Positions 1-12,555 of a stretch of DNA of 64,000 bases are shown one piece after another; the stretch's first letter is position 1; the number at the start of each line of letters is the position of its first letter. The position numbers and the translations under genes were made by a program. Source of the DNA: Monosiga brevicollis MX1 (taxonomy: Eukaryota; Opisthokonta; Choanoflagellata; Craspedida; Salpingoecidae); NCBI RefSeq assembly GCF_000002865.3, contig NW_001865040.1, positions 1,577,303 to 1,641,302 of the forward strand, in the 5' to 3' direction. A model generated the notes under the pieces. That model saw only the letters and a list, made by a program, of their open reading frames with translations, had not been told where the DNA came from and ran no database searches.

Positions 1-1037
1 CTGCCTTTGATACTTTGTTTGAAGGCCGAAATTACATTGGTCGCGACATCCTGCTGCAGTTTTTGGGCGAGGTACAGCAGAGCCGCGTGTTTTGTTCTGA
101 GACACAAGTTATGATACAGAGGGGCACAGTCTCCGACAGCTTTTGAAGGCAGCCAAGCCAGGAAAATCTACTTATCAGGTGTGCTCATGAAATTCATCTT
201 TGCCTGTAGATTCAGCGCGATCCGCGCCTCAATGAGGTGCTGGACCCCATGCCAACACTTGCTGACTGCGACGAGATTATCAACCGCTTTGAAGAGGATG
301 AAAAGCTGAGGTCAACTCTCATCCCCCCACCCCGTTCTATACCCTGATGCCTTTTAATTTCTCACCCTAAGCGCTATCTTTCACGGCCTGCCTTCCGCAG
401 AGCAAAGGGCCATTTGAGCCTTGATGGCCTAAATCGTTATTTGGAGAGCGACGGCAGCGGCGTCATTGACGCCAAGCATAGGAAGGTCTTTCAGGACATG
501 GATCGGCCTTTGGCTCACTACATCATTAGTTCATCCCACAAGTTAGTCTTTTTTTGGTCTTGCACAGCTACAACACGGTTGTTTTGCTTTTGCTTCCTTT
601 CTTCTCGCCTTCCATGAATGTTGAAGAATGAGCCGTGGTCATTGCTGCTATGATTCAATTGTGGGGGCTTGCCACGTGTTAATGGTTGAACTTCCTTGCT
701 CTTAATCAATCACAGCACTTATCTGACGGGCGGGCAGCTCAACTCAGCCAGTACCGTCGAAATCTACCGCCAGGTTTGGTTTTTCTTCGCGTGCCACGAC
801 AGTGTCCATGTGTTAGACCCTCCGCGTCATGACGACGGAACCTGGTTTGAATCTCGCTTGAGGCAGGTGCTGCTGGCCGGCTGTCGATGCCTCGAGATTG
901 ACATTTGGAACGGCGACGATGGCGAGCCCATCGTGACCCACGGCATGACTCTTTGTACTCAAATCCTGTTCAAAGACGTGTGTTGTGTACTCTACTCGCA
1001 CGTCTCGGTCGTTGTTCATGCACGCGCGCGCTCTCTC

Positions 1038-1089
<52 letters not shown>

Positions 1090-4000
1090 TGAGTGAGTGA
1101 GTGAGTGAATGAGTGTGTGTGTCTTGCGTTTGCCTCTGCGTTCCTTCCCGTCCTTCTGTCCATCCGTGTGGCATCGCTTTTCACACGCAGCTTTTCTGAT
1201 CCCCACCTGTCCTCATCTGGTCAGGTCATGCGCGCCATTGCCGAATACGCCTTTGTCAACAGCCCTTGGCCGGTGATCCTGAGTTTCGAAAACCATTGCA
1301 ACAAAGAACAGGTCTGAAAACCACCGTCATTCTCAATGGTCATCCACAGCGGAGAAGGCGCAAAAGAGAGTGTCGATGAAGGACTATGGCCAACACCTGA
1401 TCACATGCGCGCCCTGTACACTATTGTTCATTCGTGCGATTGGCTTTGTGAATTACCCGAATATTCTTAGATGCGCAAGATGGCTACGTACTGCAAGGAG
1501 GCGTTTGGCCAGCTCCTGCAAAGGTCGGTTGCGCTTGGGCAATGCGCACAAGCCTGTGTTTACAAGCTTGACGTGTCAAGGCGTTTTTCCATGCTCGTGG
1601 GCCGCTGAAAAACATGTTCGTCTGAATATATACTTGCTCCTCTTCTGGCTAGCGAATTCTTGCCCGGAGATGGCTATGATAAATTGCCGCGCGATTTGCC
1701 ATCTCCTCGTCAGCTCATGTATCGCATCATCATCAAGAACAAGAAATGCAAGACTTCTGGTTCCGGTGGGTTGCTCTGCAGTGCATTCGCTTTGGCTAGT
1801 GCACGGATACACCGCGCGGTTGTCTTTATGCACAAGAGGGTGCTATGAGCGTCACGCCTTAACACGTGCATCCATTTGGGGCCTGCAGATGAGGACGCCG
1901 GTCATGGCGATCCAGACTCCAGCCAAGACTTCAGTGCCCAAGATGATTCGATTACCTCGGACAACCGCGATGGTGACTTGGGCATGCACCAGGAAATTGA
2001 CGGCGAGATTGAGACGGAGAACGAAGAAGAGTTGCAGCGCCGCAAGGAGCGCACCAAGGAAATCGCCAAGGAGCTCTCTGATCTGGTCAATTACTGCACG
2101 CCGTACCCGTTCCAGGTCAGTTGGTGACAAGTATCTCCCTCAGCCCCATCCTTTGCTCCATCCACAGGAGAAGCGGACTGATAGGAATCCTCTGATAGAG
2201 CTTTGAGGTTGCACGCAAGAACAACTGCAGCTATCACATTAGCTCCTTCATGGAGAAGCGTGCCACGCGCTTAGTGACAGGCAAACCTCATGTACGTGAC
2301 AGTGGACTTTTGAACCAAGAGTTGTGGATGCAGGCTCGTCTTTTCAAACTTGAAATTGTCATCACTTGTGCTGGATGTTGGTGTGTAGGACTTTGTTGAT
2401 TATAATAAATTACAACTCTCCCGCATTTATCCCGCTGGCTCGCGCATCTCTTCCACCAATTTTAACCCTCAAGTACGTCTGCCTGAAGTGACACGCATGG
2501 CACGATGGCGGGGGTGGCCACGTGCTTGTATGCTCCAGCCTCGGTGTACTTACTTTCACCACCACCCAAGAATCTTGCGGCCATCGTTTCTATGCCCTTA
2601 CATTGCTTGTCCAGCTCTTTTGGAATGTGGGTTGTCAACTAGTTGCACTCAACTGGCAAACCATGGATCGGCCCATGCAAATCAATTTGGGACGCTTCGT
2701 TGAGAATGGACGCTCTGGCTACTGCTTGAAGCCCCCGATTTTGTGTGACCCGTCCAAGTCGTTTGATCCTTTCGAAGTATCCGTCATCGAGGGCGTGGTG
2801 CCCGTTCAAATGACAATTCAGGTACAAACGGCAATGCACAGGAGCTTCTCGACTCAGGGCAGCGCGTCATGCCCAACGCTCAATCAAGTTATGCATCCCT
2901 ATGCACAGGTGTTTTCCCTACAAGGCATCCCACGCCGCGATTGCCAGCCAATCGTCAACATTCAGCTCATTGGCTTGCCAGAAGACACCAAGGTTTGCAC
3001 TGCTAAAGTAACTGTGCTGCTATTTAACGCTTTGCGTCCAGACCATGGATGTGGTTTTATCTGCCAGACTCACGTGCTTGCACCTCACACTGACGTGTGG
3101 GTTTGAACCTAACGCAGGCTCATGTTTTCAACACGCGACCCAGTCGCGGCCGTGGCCTCAATCCTCGGTGGAACTCGGACAACACCTTCATGTAGGTTCA
3201 TCAACAGTCGATGTGGTAAAATAAAGGGAGCTAACAGGAATCGCAAACATTTCCCTCTCCCCATTGATCTCTGATGTGCTTGCCACAACGACGTTTGTTC
3301 CCACACGAACAGCTCAATCACGGTTCTCTCATGCTGTCTTGTGCCAGCGTGCCGCGCATCACACTTCCAGAAATGTCGTGTCTCCGCTTCGCAGTCATTG
3401 ACAACAAGGATCAAACGCTCCTGGGCTGGGCCGTGTTGCCTGTCAACTCCATGCGCTCAGGGTTTCGCTACATCCCCCTGGAGGTAAGTTGAGTTATACT
3501 GTTGGCCTGTGTCATTGCTCGCCTCCTTTTGCATCTTACACCACGGTTCTGCAGGGCGCGCAGCATTGGGAGGCCTCAATTTTCTGTCGGTTCGACATTG
3601 ACATCTTCACTACGGCCGAACACCAAGAGTTTATGTCGCGTCTTGCCAACCCGCTTGTAAGCCTTCCCCCCCTCCTTTTTTTTTTCCGGTGCAGATGCGC
3701 CGCTCTGCGCCTGGTGTTGAAATGAAGATTTCAGCACCACACACCAGCTGACCAATGTGTAACTCATACGCTTGGATCTTGTGTGGTAGTTGTATGACAA
3801 GCAGTCTATGCGCAACCTAGCTGAATTGGAGGCTTTGCTGGAGGAGGACGAAGGTCTGTGGCGCTTCCCCATGGCGTTCTGCTGCTTGTTTGAACGAAGC
3901 ACGTTCTCACCCCAACCCGATCGTCGTTGCATCGACTTTCTGCACAGGTGGCGTTGGCGCGCCCATCAACGAAGAAGAAGCGCCCATGACGGCCGAGGAC

Positions 4001-5686
4001 GTTGAGCGTCAATTGGATCGCCGGGAATCCATCCGCTCCATGCGTGGTGCGTATGTGGCGCCACAAACAGCTTTTAACAGACTGGTTGACCCATTGAATC
4101 TCATCGCTTATGATCGCTACCGATTTGATTGTTCGTGCAGAATCTGTGCGTAGTCCCAGCGAAGCCAACATCATGCTGGGCCAAAGCCTTGGCCTCGACG
4201 TCTCAGGTCTGTCTTGTTTGAGCGTTCACAAGCTCTACCAGTCAGATGAGCGCATGGCTCGCCCCTTCCAATCTCCCATCTGCACATGCCTTTAACCAAG
4301 CCTGCTTTGGCCAAGCTCATACTTGTCATCTTTCAGCGCAACGGTCTCGCATCCAGGGTGAAGTGGAGGCTTTTCAGCAGCGCTTGAATGATCACATGGC
4401 TACCCAACTACTCAGTTGGCAGCGCCACAAGCAGAGCGTTGTGCAAACCAAGCGGTTTTCTGCCATCCAGCGTAATCGTGACAAGGCCTTGAAAAAAGCC
4501 ATGCTTGGCTTATCCAAGATTGAGAAGACTATCATGGCGTGCGTACACAACGAACCGCTTGATGGGATGGACCAGGGTCCCTGTGCGTGGGACTCACGGC
4601 AGGGGGTGCAATAAACTCTGTTGGTTTCTGCACTCTCATGGGTGATGCCTGCTCCCGTCTTACTTCCTGTAGAGACTTTGAGCGCCAGGTCAAGACGCAG
4701 TTCAAGGCATACGGACGCAAATTGAAGATGCGCGACGAGGTTTGCCTGCTGTGCTGATGATTGCGAGCATCATTTGTGTGCCCTGCCATGTTGTCGCTCA
4801 TTTGTTGTTAATGGTGCGGCACGGGTCTAGGTCACGGTGGTGGAGGAGGTGAAGGAGAATGGTTTTGAGGCCCTGATTGACGTCGAAATGGCCATGTTGC
4901 GGGGCATGAAACTGGAATACCAGCACTACTTGAGCAACAAGGTGCATTCGGTCGCGCGCGATTTTGAAATGGAGCAGCTCAACGCTCTTCGGACCGAGGT
5001 CAAGCGGAAGCAAGAGGAAGAGGACGCGGGGTTGCGTCGCGTCATCGATACTCAATCAGCCTATCACGCTGCCAACATCAAACGAGAGCTGGTGCGTACC
5101 CGTCCTCCTTTTGGTTGCGCAGCATGATCCCGTTTACGGACTCGCCCTGTCAAAAGTCGGGGCAACTTCTTGATGCCCTGATGCGTCGTGCTGATCGGTG
5201 CAATGGTTGGTTGGTTTTTATTTTATTTCATTTTATTTTAATTTGTTTCATTTATTTTTTCGTGCGAGTCCACAGAAAAGCAAGGAGGCTGCGGAGGAGC
5301 TCGAGAAGAGGCTTGTCAATGTGGCCGTTGAGGCTCGTCGTCGCTTCAATCAGCGCATTGGGCGCGAGGAGGTGAGTTCATAGGCGCGCTACTCTTGACA
5401 ACTTCATTCTCCCTCGAGCTCACTTGTCTTGGCACACTCCCAGCACGAGATGGACGACTTTATCAACAAGACCCTGCAGCTCCTGGATGAGCAACAGCAG
5501 GCTGAACTGGATCGAGCTGCTGGGCACTTTGAGACAGCCATCCGTGAGTGCAGCGCCAGCACGAACGAGGGCTACGATGCGCTAGACGCCAGCCTCCAAT
5601 GGCACCAATCCAAACCGGCCGTCTATCTCGCTGCTGTTCGACAGCAGCGCTGGTCCAAAATTCGCCAGGAACTGCTTGACAAGTAA
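1..5686 (+). CDS. PLCB: Phospholipase C-beta-like (5' partial)
   Basis: Phosphoinositide-specific phospholipase C. It hydrolyses PIP2 to IP3 and diacylglycerol at the plasma membrane, and the beta class is Gq-regulated. I read 24 exons: 1-71, 210-310, 401-541, 716-773, 867-977, 1225-1311, 1471-1523, 1653-1759, 1889-2115, 2199-2291, 2389-2472, 2615-2821, 2909-2992, 3118-3191, 3348-3483, 3555-3656, 3790-3853, 3948-4046, 4141-4206, 4337-4538, 4673-4739, 4831-5091, 5276-5371 and 5444-5686, about 943 residues. Domain order is EF-hand end ([10 protein letters not shown]), X domain (SSSHNTYL with catalytic His, then VTHG), an acidic linker, Y domain ([15 protein letters not shown]), C2, and a long coiled-coil tail rich in Glu, Arg and Gln. 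That tail is what assigns the beta class. The N-terminal PH domain is outside the window. The exon 8 donor could instead lie 6 bases downstream. Confidence 0.93.
1039..1107 (+). repeat. (GT)n then (GAGT)n microsatellite in a PLC-beta intron
   Basis: About 24 uninterrupted GT units are followed by five GAGT units. The tract lies in the intron between PLC-beta exons 867-977 and 1225-1311. It creates long spurious Cys-Val and Thr-His reading frames on the two strands, which I do not treat as genes. Confidence 0.95.
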
Positions 5687-6687
5687 AATGTGCCAGTTTA
5701 CGCCGCCCAGTCTCTTTCATCCTCGGGGTAAGTTAAAGAAGACTGGTATTAGAAGCGTGTCTGGTTGTGCAGGGGTGTGTGTGTGCAACAAGACGCACGC
5801 TGGTTGTGTTCCCAAGCCATCAAGCCCAAAATCGATCATCGCTTATTCGTTCAACTGCAAACAACACCAACTACTGTGATCGAAGAGAATGCCATGTCAG
5901 GCATGAGGCAGACGCTTTTGGTACGCGCGCACGTCAGTGGAATGAACGAGCCGCTTCAGTCCCGCCCCCGTTGCTGCCAAATGATCCATTCTAATTCACA
6001 CATGAATGTGAATATTTTGCTTGCGAAATTGTGTTTTTTTGTGTGAGAAGCTGATGCCCAGAACTGTTGTTGTTGACTGTACCCTGTCATTCCCCCCTGC
6101 TATGGGGAAGAATCTGTACCCCTCCTCCTTGTCCTTCCGTGAAGACGTGTCGGCGCAATGCGGCCTGAGCCTCCCTCATTTTTCTCCTCAAACTCCCAGC
6201 AATAAGCTCGCTCAATTTTTGACGCCCACCCGCCCAACCCTAAACAGAGGAGCGAAGGGTTATTGAGCTTGTGAGTTTGCAGTTGTCAGTGCCGAAGTAT
6301 CGGCAATGGGAGAGGAGTTTTTATAGTCGGAGGCGACACGGTTTCGGCGAATCGCAGCCTTGCATCTGGTTCCTCGAAACTGGCCGCCAATCCCACGACG
6401 GATTATGGCCAGTGAGGTCCCAGCCCCCTCGACTTTGTCGAGAGGAAGCCATACCCGCCGAGCGTCATTGCGGAAGTGATGAGACAATCTAGCTTATGAA
6501 GCTGTATCTCTCACTTGCTCATCAAACTTGAAGCAACAAGTCTTGTGTCTGTATTTGTGTGTGTGTCAGTGAGGGCAGAAGATCGAACAAACAAGAAAGT
6601 AAATTTTTACATCCATATCAATTTGCTCGTTGTTCTGATTTTTGATTTTTTTTGAAGATTTTATTTTGTTCAAAGGAGCGAGGGGGC
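5687..6687. other. Intergenic: PLC-beta 3' flank and next gene's 5' flank
   Basis: No reading frame here has codon structure, splice logic or family similarity that I can support. The first part is presumably PLC-beta 3' UTR. The AT-rich stretch at about 6530-6660, with GT- and T-rich tracts, immediately precedes the next start codon and probably holds its promoter and 5' UTR. No clear TATA box was seen. Confidence 0.5.
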
Positions 6688-9600
6688 ATGGGAGGTCTTG
6701 ATCGTGGCGGCTCCTCGCGGCGAGGCAGAGGCAGGACTATGCTGGCGTTCGTGGCGTTCGTGGCAGTGTTGTTGGGATCAGCGGTGCAGGCTGTCAGCCC
6801 ATCTGGGAGCGGCACGAGTCAAGCCAACTCGATTATCACAGTCCAGACCCCTGCCTATGTGAGCCCCGAGTATCAACCCGAGCCCTGCATGACACGCGCA
6901 CTGCCTGCTGTGCAGTACGAAACGCAGCCGATTTCTGACTTTGGTGGGGGCACGGTCCTCGGCTCCTCCGACATCGCCTACGCCGGGTCGATTCGGGATG
7001 ACTTGTTCGTCGTGATCAACTATGACATTCTGCGAATTACCCGCAATTCGACCAAGCGGGTCCATGTTCTGGTAGGCGAAGACAAGCAGGACGTCGACTC
7101 GGTTGCAGCGCAAGTCTTTGAGTTGGACGAGGTCCACTACATTTTGCATGCCGCCTATTACATCAACGGCTCGTGTGTGCTGCGCATTTTGGAGAGCTTC
7201 GCCTTCCATGTACTTTATCAAACGACCGTCACGCTGGAGCGCACGATGGACATTTGGACGCTGCAAGCCGTGGACCAAGGCAATATCATGAGCATCCTTG
7301 CCAAGGATAACCGGGCGGTGGTGTTGCTACAGGCTGAGTTGACCAAGATAGTGGTGCATACGCATGACTACCACTTCATCAACACAGATGCCGCCCTCAC
7401 CATGCGCCACCAGTCCCGTGAGTTGCAGGCGATGCTGGTGGTTGATGGCAAGGTGCATTATGCCGCCACCTCCCTGCCTGAGGCGAGAAGCGCTTGGGGC
7501 CTGCTGCTGGAAAAGCTACTCTTGGATCTTGAAGCGACCATGAACCTCGAATACGATCTGGTTGTGGATCAAGGAAACTTTGTGGAGGACGTGTTCCTCT
7601 TTTACGGCAAGACGCAAGCTCAAGTGGCCTTTGAGCTCCGCCCGAGTTCCAATCAAGGCACTCGCGTGAAAATCTACTCGGAACCGGGCGCCATCAGCGC
7701 AACGGGGATTGGTGAGCTGTTTGGCTTTTACATCCTGGTGGATGGCACGTTTCATCTCAAGGCTGGCAACTTGTCGAGCCCAATCGAGTTTCCGGTGATT
7801 GAGCGCCCGCCCGTCGTGATGAATGCTGTTTTTAGCAGCAACGCCGCCATCCACGTGGGTGAGAGTGCGGTTGCCTACTTTCAATCATCTCTGCTTGAAC
7901 AGCGAGCTTTTCTTCATGTGCGTAGCCTTGTCGATGGCAATATCCTTTGGACCTTTGAGCACGACCCCATCTTGGCAGGGCCCTACTTTTCGGACAACTA
8001 TGTCATAGCCTTCACTCATAGCACGGACAATACGGAACAAGACATGTTGGTGTTCCCCATCCGACCCGACTTTACGGCCGCTACGGACCTGGATGCTTCC
8101 TGGGGCTCGGCAATTGGCGGCGTGATGGACCCGACGACGGGCCAACTGGTGATTACCTGCACCAAAGAGGTGATTAAGCTCAATTCGTGGGGCTTGTACC
8201 CCATGGCCCTGCCAAAATACGGGGACTACCAAGCCTCAATCGTGGCCCTGAGTGATGCATCTGCTCTGACATTGTCGAGCAACGGCATTCAACACAGCTC
8301 ATACAACACGGAGAAGGACAGTTTTGAGCGGAATTGGATCTGCACCAGCGATGCCTGTCGCCTGCCGAATCAGGGCGCCGCGCGCTTCGTGGGTGTGTGT
8401 ACCGACCGCTTTGTGGTCGCCAGCGTACAACGCAGTCGTGACACCATCACCGCACACGTGGCCTCAGTCAACACAACAACTGGCGCCGTGCTGCAAACCA
8501 TGGCCTTGCCGGCTCCGCTCAACGGGCGCAGCCTCAACGTGAGCCTAATGGATGCTGCCTTTGCGCTCGATCCCGATACTTGCATGACCTGTGTCGTGTT
8601 CAACATGGACAGCACCGTGGTATGCCTCGACGCCGAGCTCAATGCAACGCGCATTGTGCCGCGCAATGACGCGCCCACGGCGGTTGCGGACCTGAGGATC
8701 CCGCAGTTGGTGATACATCATGACATCTTACTGGTTGCAGTGGGGTTGAAGGCCTTTGGCATGACCATGGCGGGGACGGTCATCTGGACGTTTGCCCCCA
8801 TCGTGCAGGCGGCGCGGCTGGTGCCGGACGCGACAGGCGAGGCTGCCAATGTGTATTACTTTGTGCTGCAAATGGGCGTTGCTCTGTTTCAAGTTGGGGC
8901 CTTGGATGTGACCTTGGGTCAGGTGCTGTGGACGGTCACCTCGGAACCACTGTACAAACCGGAATTTGAGCACATGTTGGCGTCCTCCGCAGACGTGGTC
9001 CTTATGGGTGCTCGCACTGTGGTTGAAGGCGAGCTGCATGTCATTATGGTGGACAGTTCGCGTGCCGACCTGCAAGTGCTGCAGCGACATCCCGCTGCCT
9101 GCGAAATGAGCACATTTGTCAAGTCATATGGCGTAGAGGTCTTTTACATGCTCAACTGCCCCGGTAACGCTTCCCAGCTGGTCACGCTCACGCCACTGAC
9201 GCGTAGCTCCGACGCCTACCATTCTGGGCCCATCCCCGGTTATGTTCCGACAACGGTACGGTTTAAGCTGCACCATCTGTTTGTCTGTTTGTCTGTGCGT
9301 GTATGTGTATTCATGTCCCATGTAACCCATGATGGGATGTCCTCTAACACCGCCACTCGCGAAAAATGTAGAATGGCCTCTGCCCGTTGTGCCCATCGGG
9401 CTTTGTGTGCACACCAAACGCCACCAATGTGCAAAACTGCGAGGTCAAATGGGACTGTCCGGCAGGCTCTACAGCGCCACGTAGCCATCTGTGGGACCAA
9501 TTGGAGGCGCACGGCGCCACCAATGCCTCGATGGGTGGAAACTTTCTCGGGTTGCAGGGGGACACTCGCAGCACGACCTTGCCCACGGTTGCCATCGTGA

Positions 9601-10667
9601 TCAACTACTTTCTGTGCATTTTTATCATCTGGCTGTTGTACCTCTGGGTCATTCGACCGCGTGGGTGGCATCGCATCCTGCAATCCGCCTTTGAAGACTT
9701 TCTCTTCTTTGAGGACACGGATACTGATGAGCAGGGCTATCAGTTGTTGGTAATAGACCGGTTGACCGGATATGGCACTGTCTTTTTCATGGTCATGACA
9801 GTGTTTCTGGCTATTTATGTGCTGATGCTGGCCACAGTGGGCAACGAGGTGAAGCGAACTGACACGGAGCCCTTGCTTCTACTGAAGGATGGCATGCCCT
9901 CCTTCTCATTGACGATGGTGTTGACGGCTTATGCGGGGTATGGCTTTGATTGTGCCGGTGCCGAAGTCATTCTTCAGACCCTGTTGGATCGCGCCCTCAC
10001 AACAGAGGCTATCACGCTCGTTGATGGGGCTTGTCAAGTTCGATATTCTTGTCAAAATTGCCTCTTGTCATCAGATAGCGTGCGCGAGCAGATGGGCTGC
10101 CTAGCGGTTGATTTCGTCTCGGACCAGGTTAATGATGGCTTTTTCATGTTCAGCTCCCTCAATTTGACGATCATTTCGGAAGGGGGTGGGCAAACAACCC
10201 GTATCAGCCGAAATCTGGCCTCTACTGCCCAAGCCCCACTGCACAATGTGACGCTGCAGCTGACCACGGCGCTCTACACTTATCAAGCATCCTCCTCCAA
10301 CACCTATTCACTGATGCAGATGGCAGACATGTTTGCCGTCGACGCCTCGCGTGCGGCCGTGGTGCGACAGCAGGAGTGCGCGCTGCTGGCGCCGATCTCG
10401 CCAACGCATCACGACGGCACCGTGTTCTTTGCCTTTTCAGTGTCATCAGTCCTAGTTACCGAGTCATTGGAAGCGCGCTACTCGTGGCCAGCTTTGCTCT
10501 CGCTGCTCGTCTCGCTCGTGACCTCGGCCATGGGTGCCTTTGGCACCGCCATCTTGGTAATACGCGTGCTGGCCAAGCGCTATTCAGCACACCGCCGCCG
10601 CAGCAAAGAGCTGCTGCTCAATTCCGACCAAAACTATGCCACCATGGGTGAAGAACCCGGGGTCTGA
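6688..10667 (+). CDS. Large secretory-pathway membrane protein, family not recognised
   Basis: Two exons, 6688-9255 and 9372-10667, joined in phase 0 across a 116-bp GT-AG intron, give about 1287 residues. The first ATG is 6688. A second in-frame ATG at 6739 sits directly before a signal-peptide-like core (LAFVAFVAVLLGSAVQA) and could be the real start (1270 residues). The first ~850 residues look extracellular and beta-rich, with recurring W-T/F strand motifs (GNILWTF, GTVIWTF, GQVLWTV) as in PQQ-type beta-propellers. A cysteine cluster follows (CPLCPSGFVC...CPAGS). Then come hydrophobic helices at roughly 9592-9654 and 9774-9834, another cysteine-containing non-membrane segment, and a last helix near 10482-10571 before a short basic tail (HRRRSKELLL). 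I know of no matching family. A cell-surface receptor or adhesion role is a guess. Confidence 0.8.
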
Positions 10668-11007
10668 AGAAAGTATTCATCGGCTAGCTCTGCCACCAGT
10701 GCTGCGGAGGCGAGATATTGTCAGATGCCTGCTTTCAGTGGATGCTACTATCATGGAAAGACACGATTTCAAGTGAGGTCGCTGCGCGATCGAAACTGTC
10801 AAAACCCCCTTTTTTTTTCTGGCCCGAGGCCTGCAGCAAACGTGACGAGTTCAATCGATACATCATCACAGCCCTCTGCATGACCGCATCAATGAAAATA
10901 AAGGAAAAAAAAGACCACCAATCACGTCCAAGATTTGAGGTGAATAAATTGTGCTACTGGTGATTGTAAAGGTCGGGAAGCAGGGAGACAAAGGGGTTTG
11001 GAAGAAA
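10668..11007. other. Convergent 3' flanks (propeller-like gene and RABGGTB)
   Basis: Tail-to-tail region. It contains AATAAA-like hexamers near 10896 and 10942 on the plus strand that could serve polyadenylation of the upstream gene. No coding potential supported. Confidence 0.5.
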
Positions 11008-12428
11008 TCATTTGCCGCTGCGCAGCAGACGGGGTTGCTTATCGCCCAAAACCCGATCAATGACAGCCTGTGGCATGCAGAAAATGGGGTTTACGGGCGC
11101 CAGACTCGGCTCACCCAGCAGAGAGAGACCTGCTAGACCAAAATGTGTGTGGAAGGGATCTACCATGTCACCAGGCCGATCGGCAATACCGCCTGCATGG
11201 ATGACGGGGTTGTCCAAAAAAAAAAAAAAAAAAAAAAATGAAATAAGAAGAAAGAAGAACAACAACCAGGGCTTCGTGAGGCGCTCGCCAACCAGAAATG
11301 GGAAACGAGTCTGTTCTGATAAGGAGGCACCACGAACCCGTTTCATCGTCTTGGCAGGCTAAGATGAAGGCACGAAGCTGATCCTGATCAATCCAGTCAA
11401 GTTTATTGAGACAGCTCATGGCAGAAAGAACCCACCTGAAAGAAACAAGGAGCCCCGACAAGGCGATGAGCCAAGTGTGAGGCAACATGAGCTCATGTAA
11501 CCGGTCCGCTTGGTCCCGTTTATGATGAGTTTGTTACAAAAGGGTGTCGATGGCACGACTAAGGCGAGGTAGGTGCAGACCAAGAATAGCAGACGTCAGG
11601 CAATTTTTCCGGGCGGCCATTGAATCCACCAGAGGGGAGCTGTCGTTCGGCGAGCCACCAGCCTAGGAGTTGATCGTCAACACGAGCTAATTCATCTGTC
11701 AAATCGCATCCGTAAAAGGTTAGAGTGAGCCATGCGCGCAACAATCGGCATCAGATTAAGGAAAGAGAAAAAAGTAGCTGAAAAAAAGGTAGGGGAGCAC
11801 AAGCAGCTACGCTGAAGCCCTTGGCTCGAAGACACGATGATCGTTGTCTTTTTTTCATCGCCATGTCGGCGTTTGCAGCCTTGTCAGGTCACAAATCCAA
11901 TCTGTATTGCAGTGCGTGTGCTCATGCGTGCGTGTGCGGAGGTGTCCACTAGCGCTTGGGAATCGTACCTGCTATGGCCAGTGCACCCACGCAGCAAAAG
12001 ATTTGTCCTGCATGGCTTTCCGACGCTGGGCTGACGCCAAAACCACCATCAAAGTTCATACAGCGCAGGACGTAGTCGACGGCAGCCTCGAGGTTGAGCT
12101 GATCCATGGTCCCGAGTAGCTTAAGGGTGGCCAGGGCACAGAGGGAGAAACGAGTGTCAATCTCATCCCAGCGATCACCAGCAAAAGAGCCATCGGCCTT
12201 CTGGAGGGCAACGACAAAGCGAGTGGCCCCGGCTGCGTAGCGGTCCTCCATGGCGTCGTAGGTGCAAAGGATTTGGATGGCAGAGAGTGTGTACAGTAGG
12301 TGAGGGTCATTGTCGGGCGCGCATGAGAAGCCACCGCTCGTTTCATCGAAGCACTGCTCGACAAACGCAAGGATGGCGCGGCGGTCCAGCGCCTCGGGTT
12401 GGCCCAGCAAGTGCAAGGCAGTTGTGCA
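11008..12428 (-). CDS. RABGGTB: Rab geranylgeranyltransferase subunit beta (N-terminus lost in gap)
   Basis: Catalytic beta subunit of geranylgeranyltransferase II, which attaches C20 prenyl groups to C-terminal cysteines of Rab GTPases presented by REP. Exons on the minus strand are 12428-11969, 11695-11581, 11435-11338 and 11192-11008; all three internal joins keep frame. The prenyltransferase alpha-alpha barrel repeats are obvious: [89 protein letters not shown] and [18 protein letters not shown]. The zinc ligands of the family (Asp and Cys in the DVCYSWW region, His in DPFHTHFG) are retained. About 50-90 N-terminal residues are missing because the sequence runs into the run of N. The last intron has a long T-run (A-run on plus) before its acceptor. 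It converges on the upstream gene. Confidence 0.93.
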
Positions 12429-12478
12429 NNNNNNNNNNNNNNNNNNNNNNNNNNNNNNNNNNNNNNNNNNNNNNNNNN
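12429..12478. other. Scaffold gap (50 N)
   Basis: Exactly 50 N, a conventional placeholder rather than a measured size. A 16-base C homopolymer at 12513-12528 lies just to the right and may have stopped sequencing. The gap removes the RABGGTB start and may remove the first exon of TAF9, so the distance between these divergent genes is unknown. Confidence 0.97.
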
Positions 12479-12555
12479 AGCATTTTTGTTAAAGACCCCC
12501 ACCCTTATTAAACCCCCCCCCCCCCCCCGCATTTTTTCTTGTCTTCTTTGTACAG

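Noticed and set aside
696-1206. Frames on both strands across the GT microsatellite
   Set aside because: They consist largely of dinucleotide-derived Cys-Val or Thr-His runs within a PLC-beta intron.
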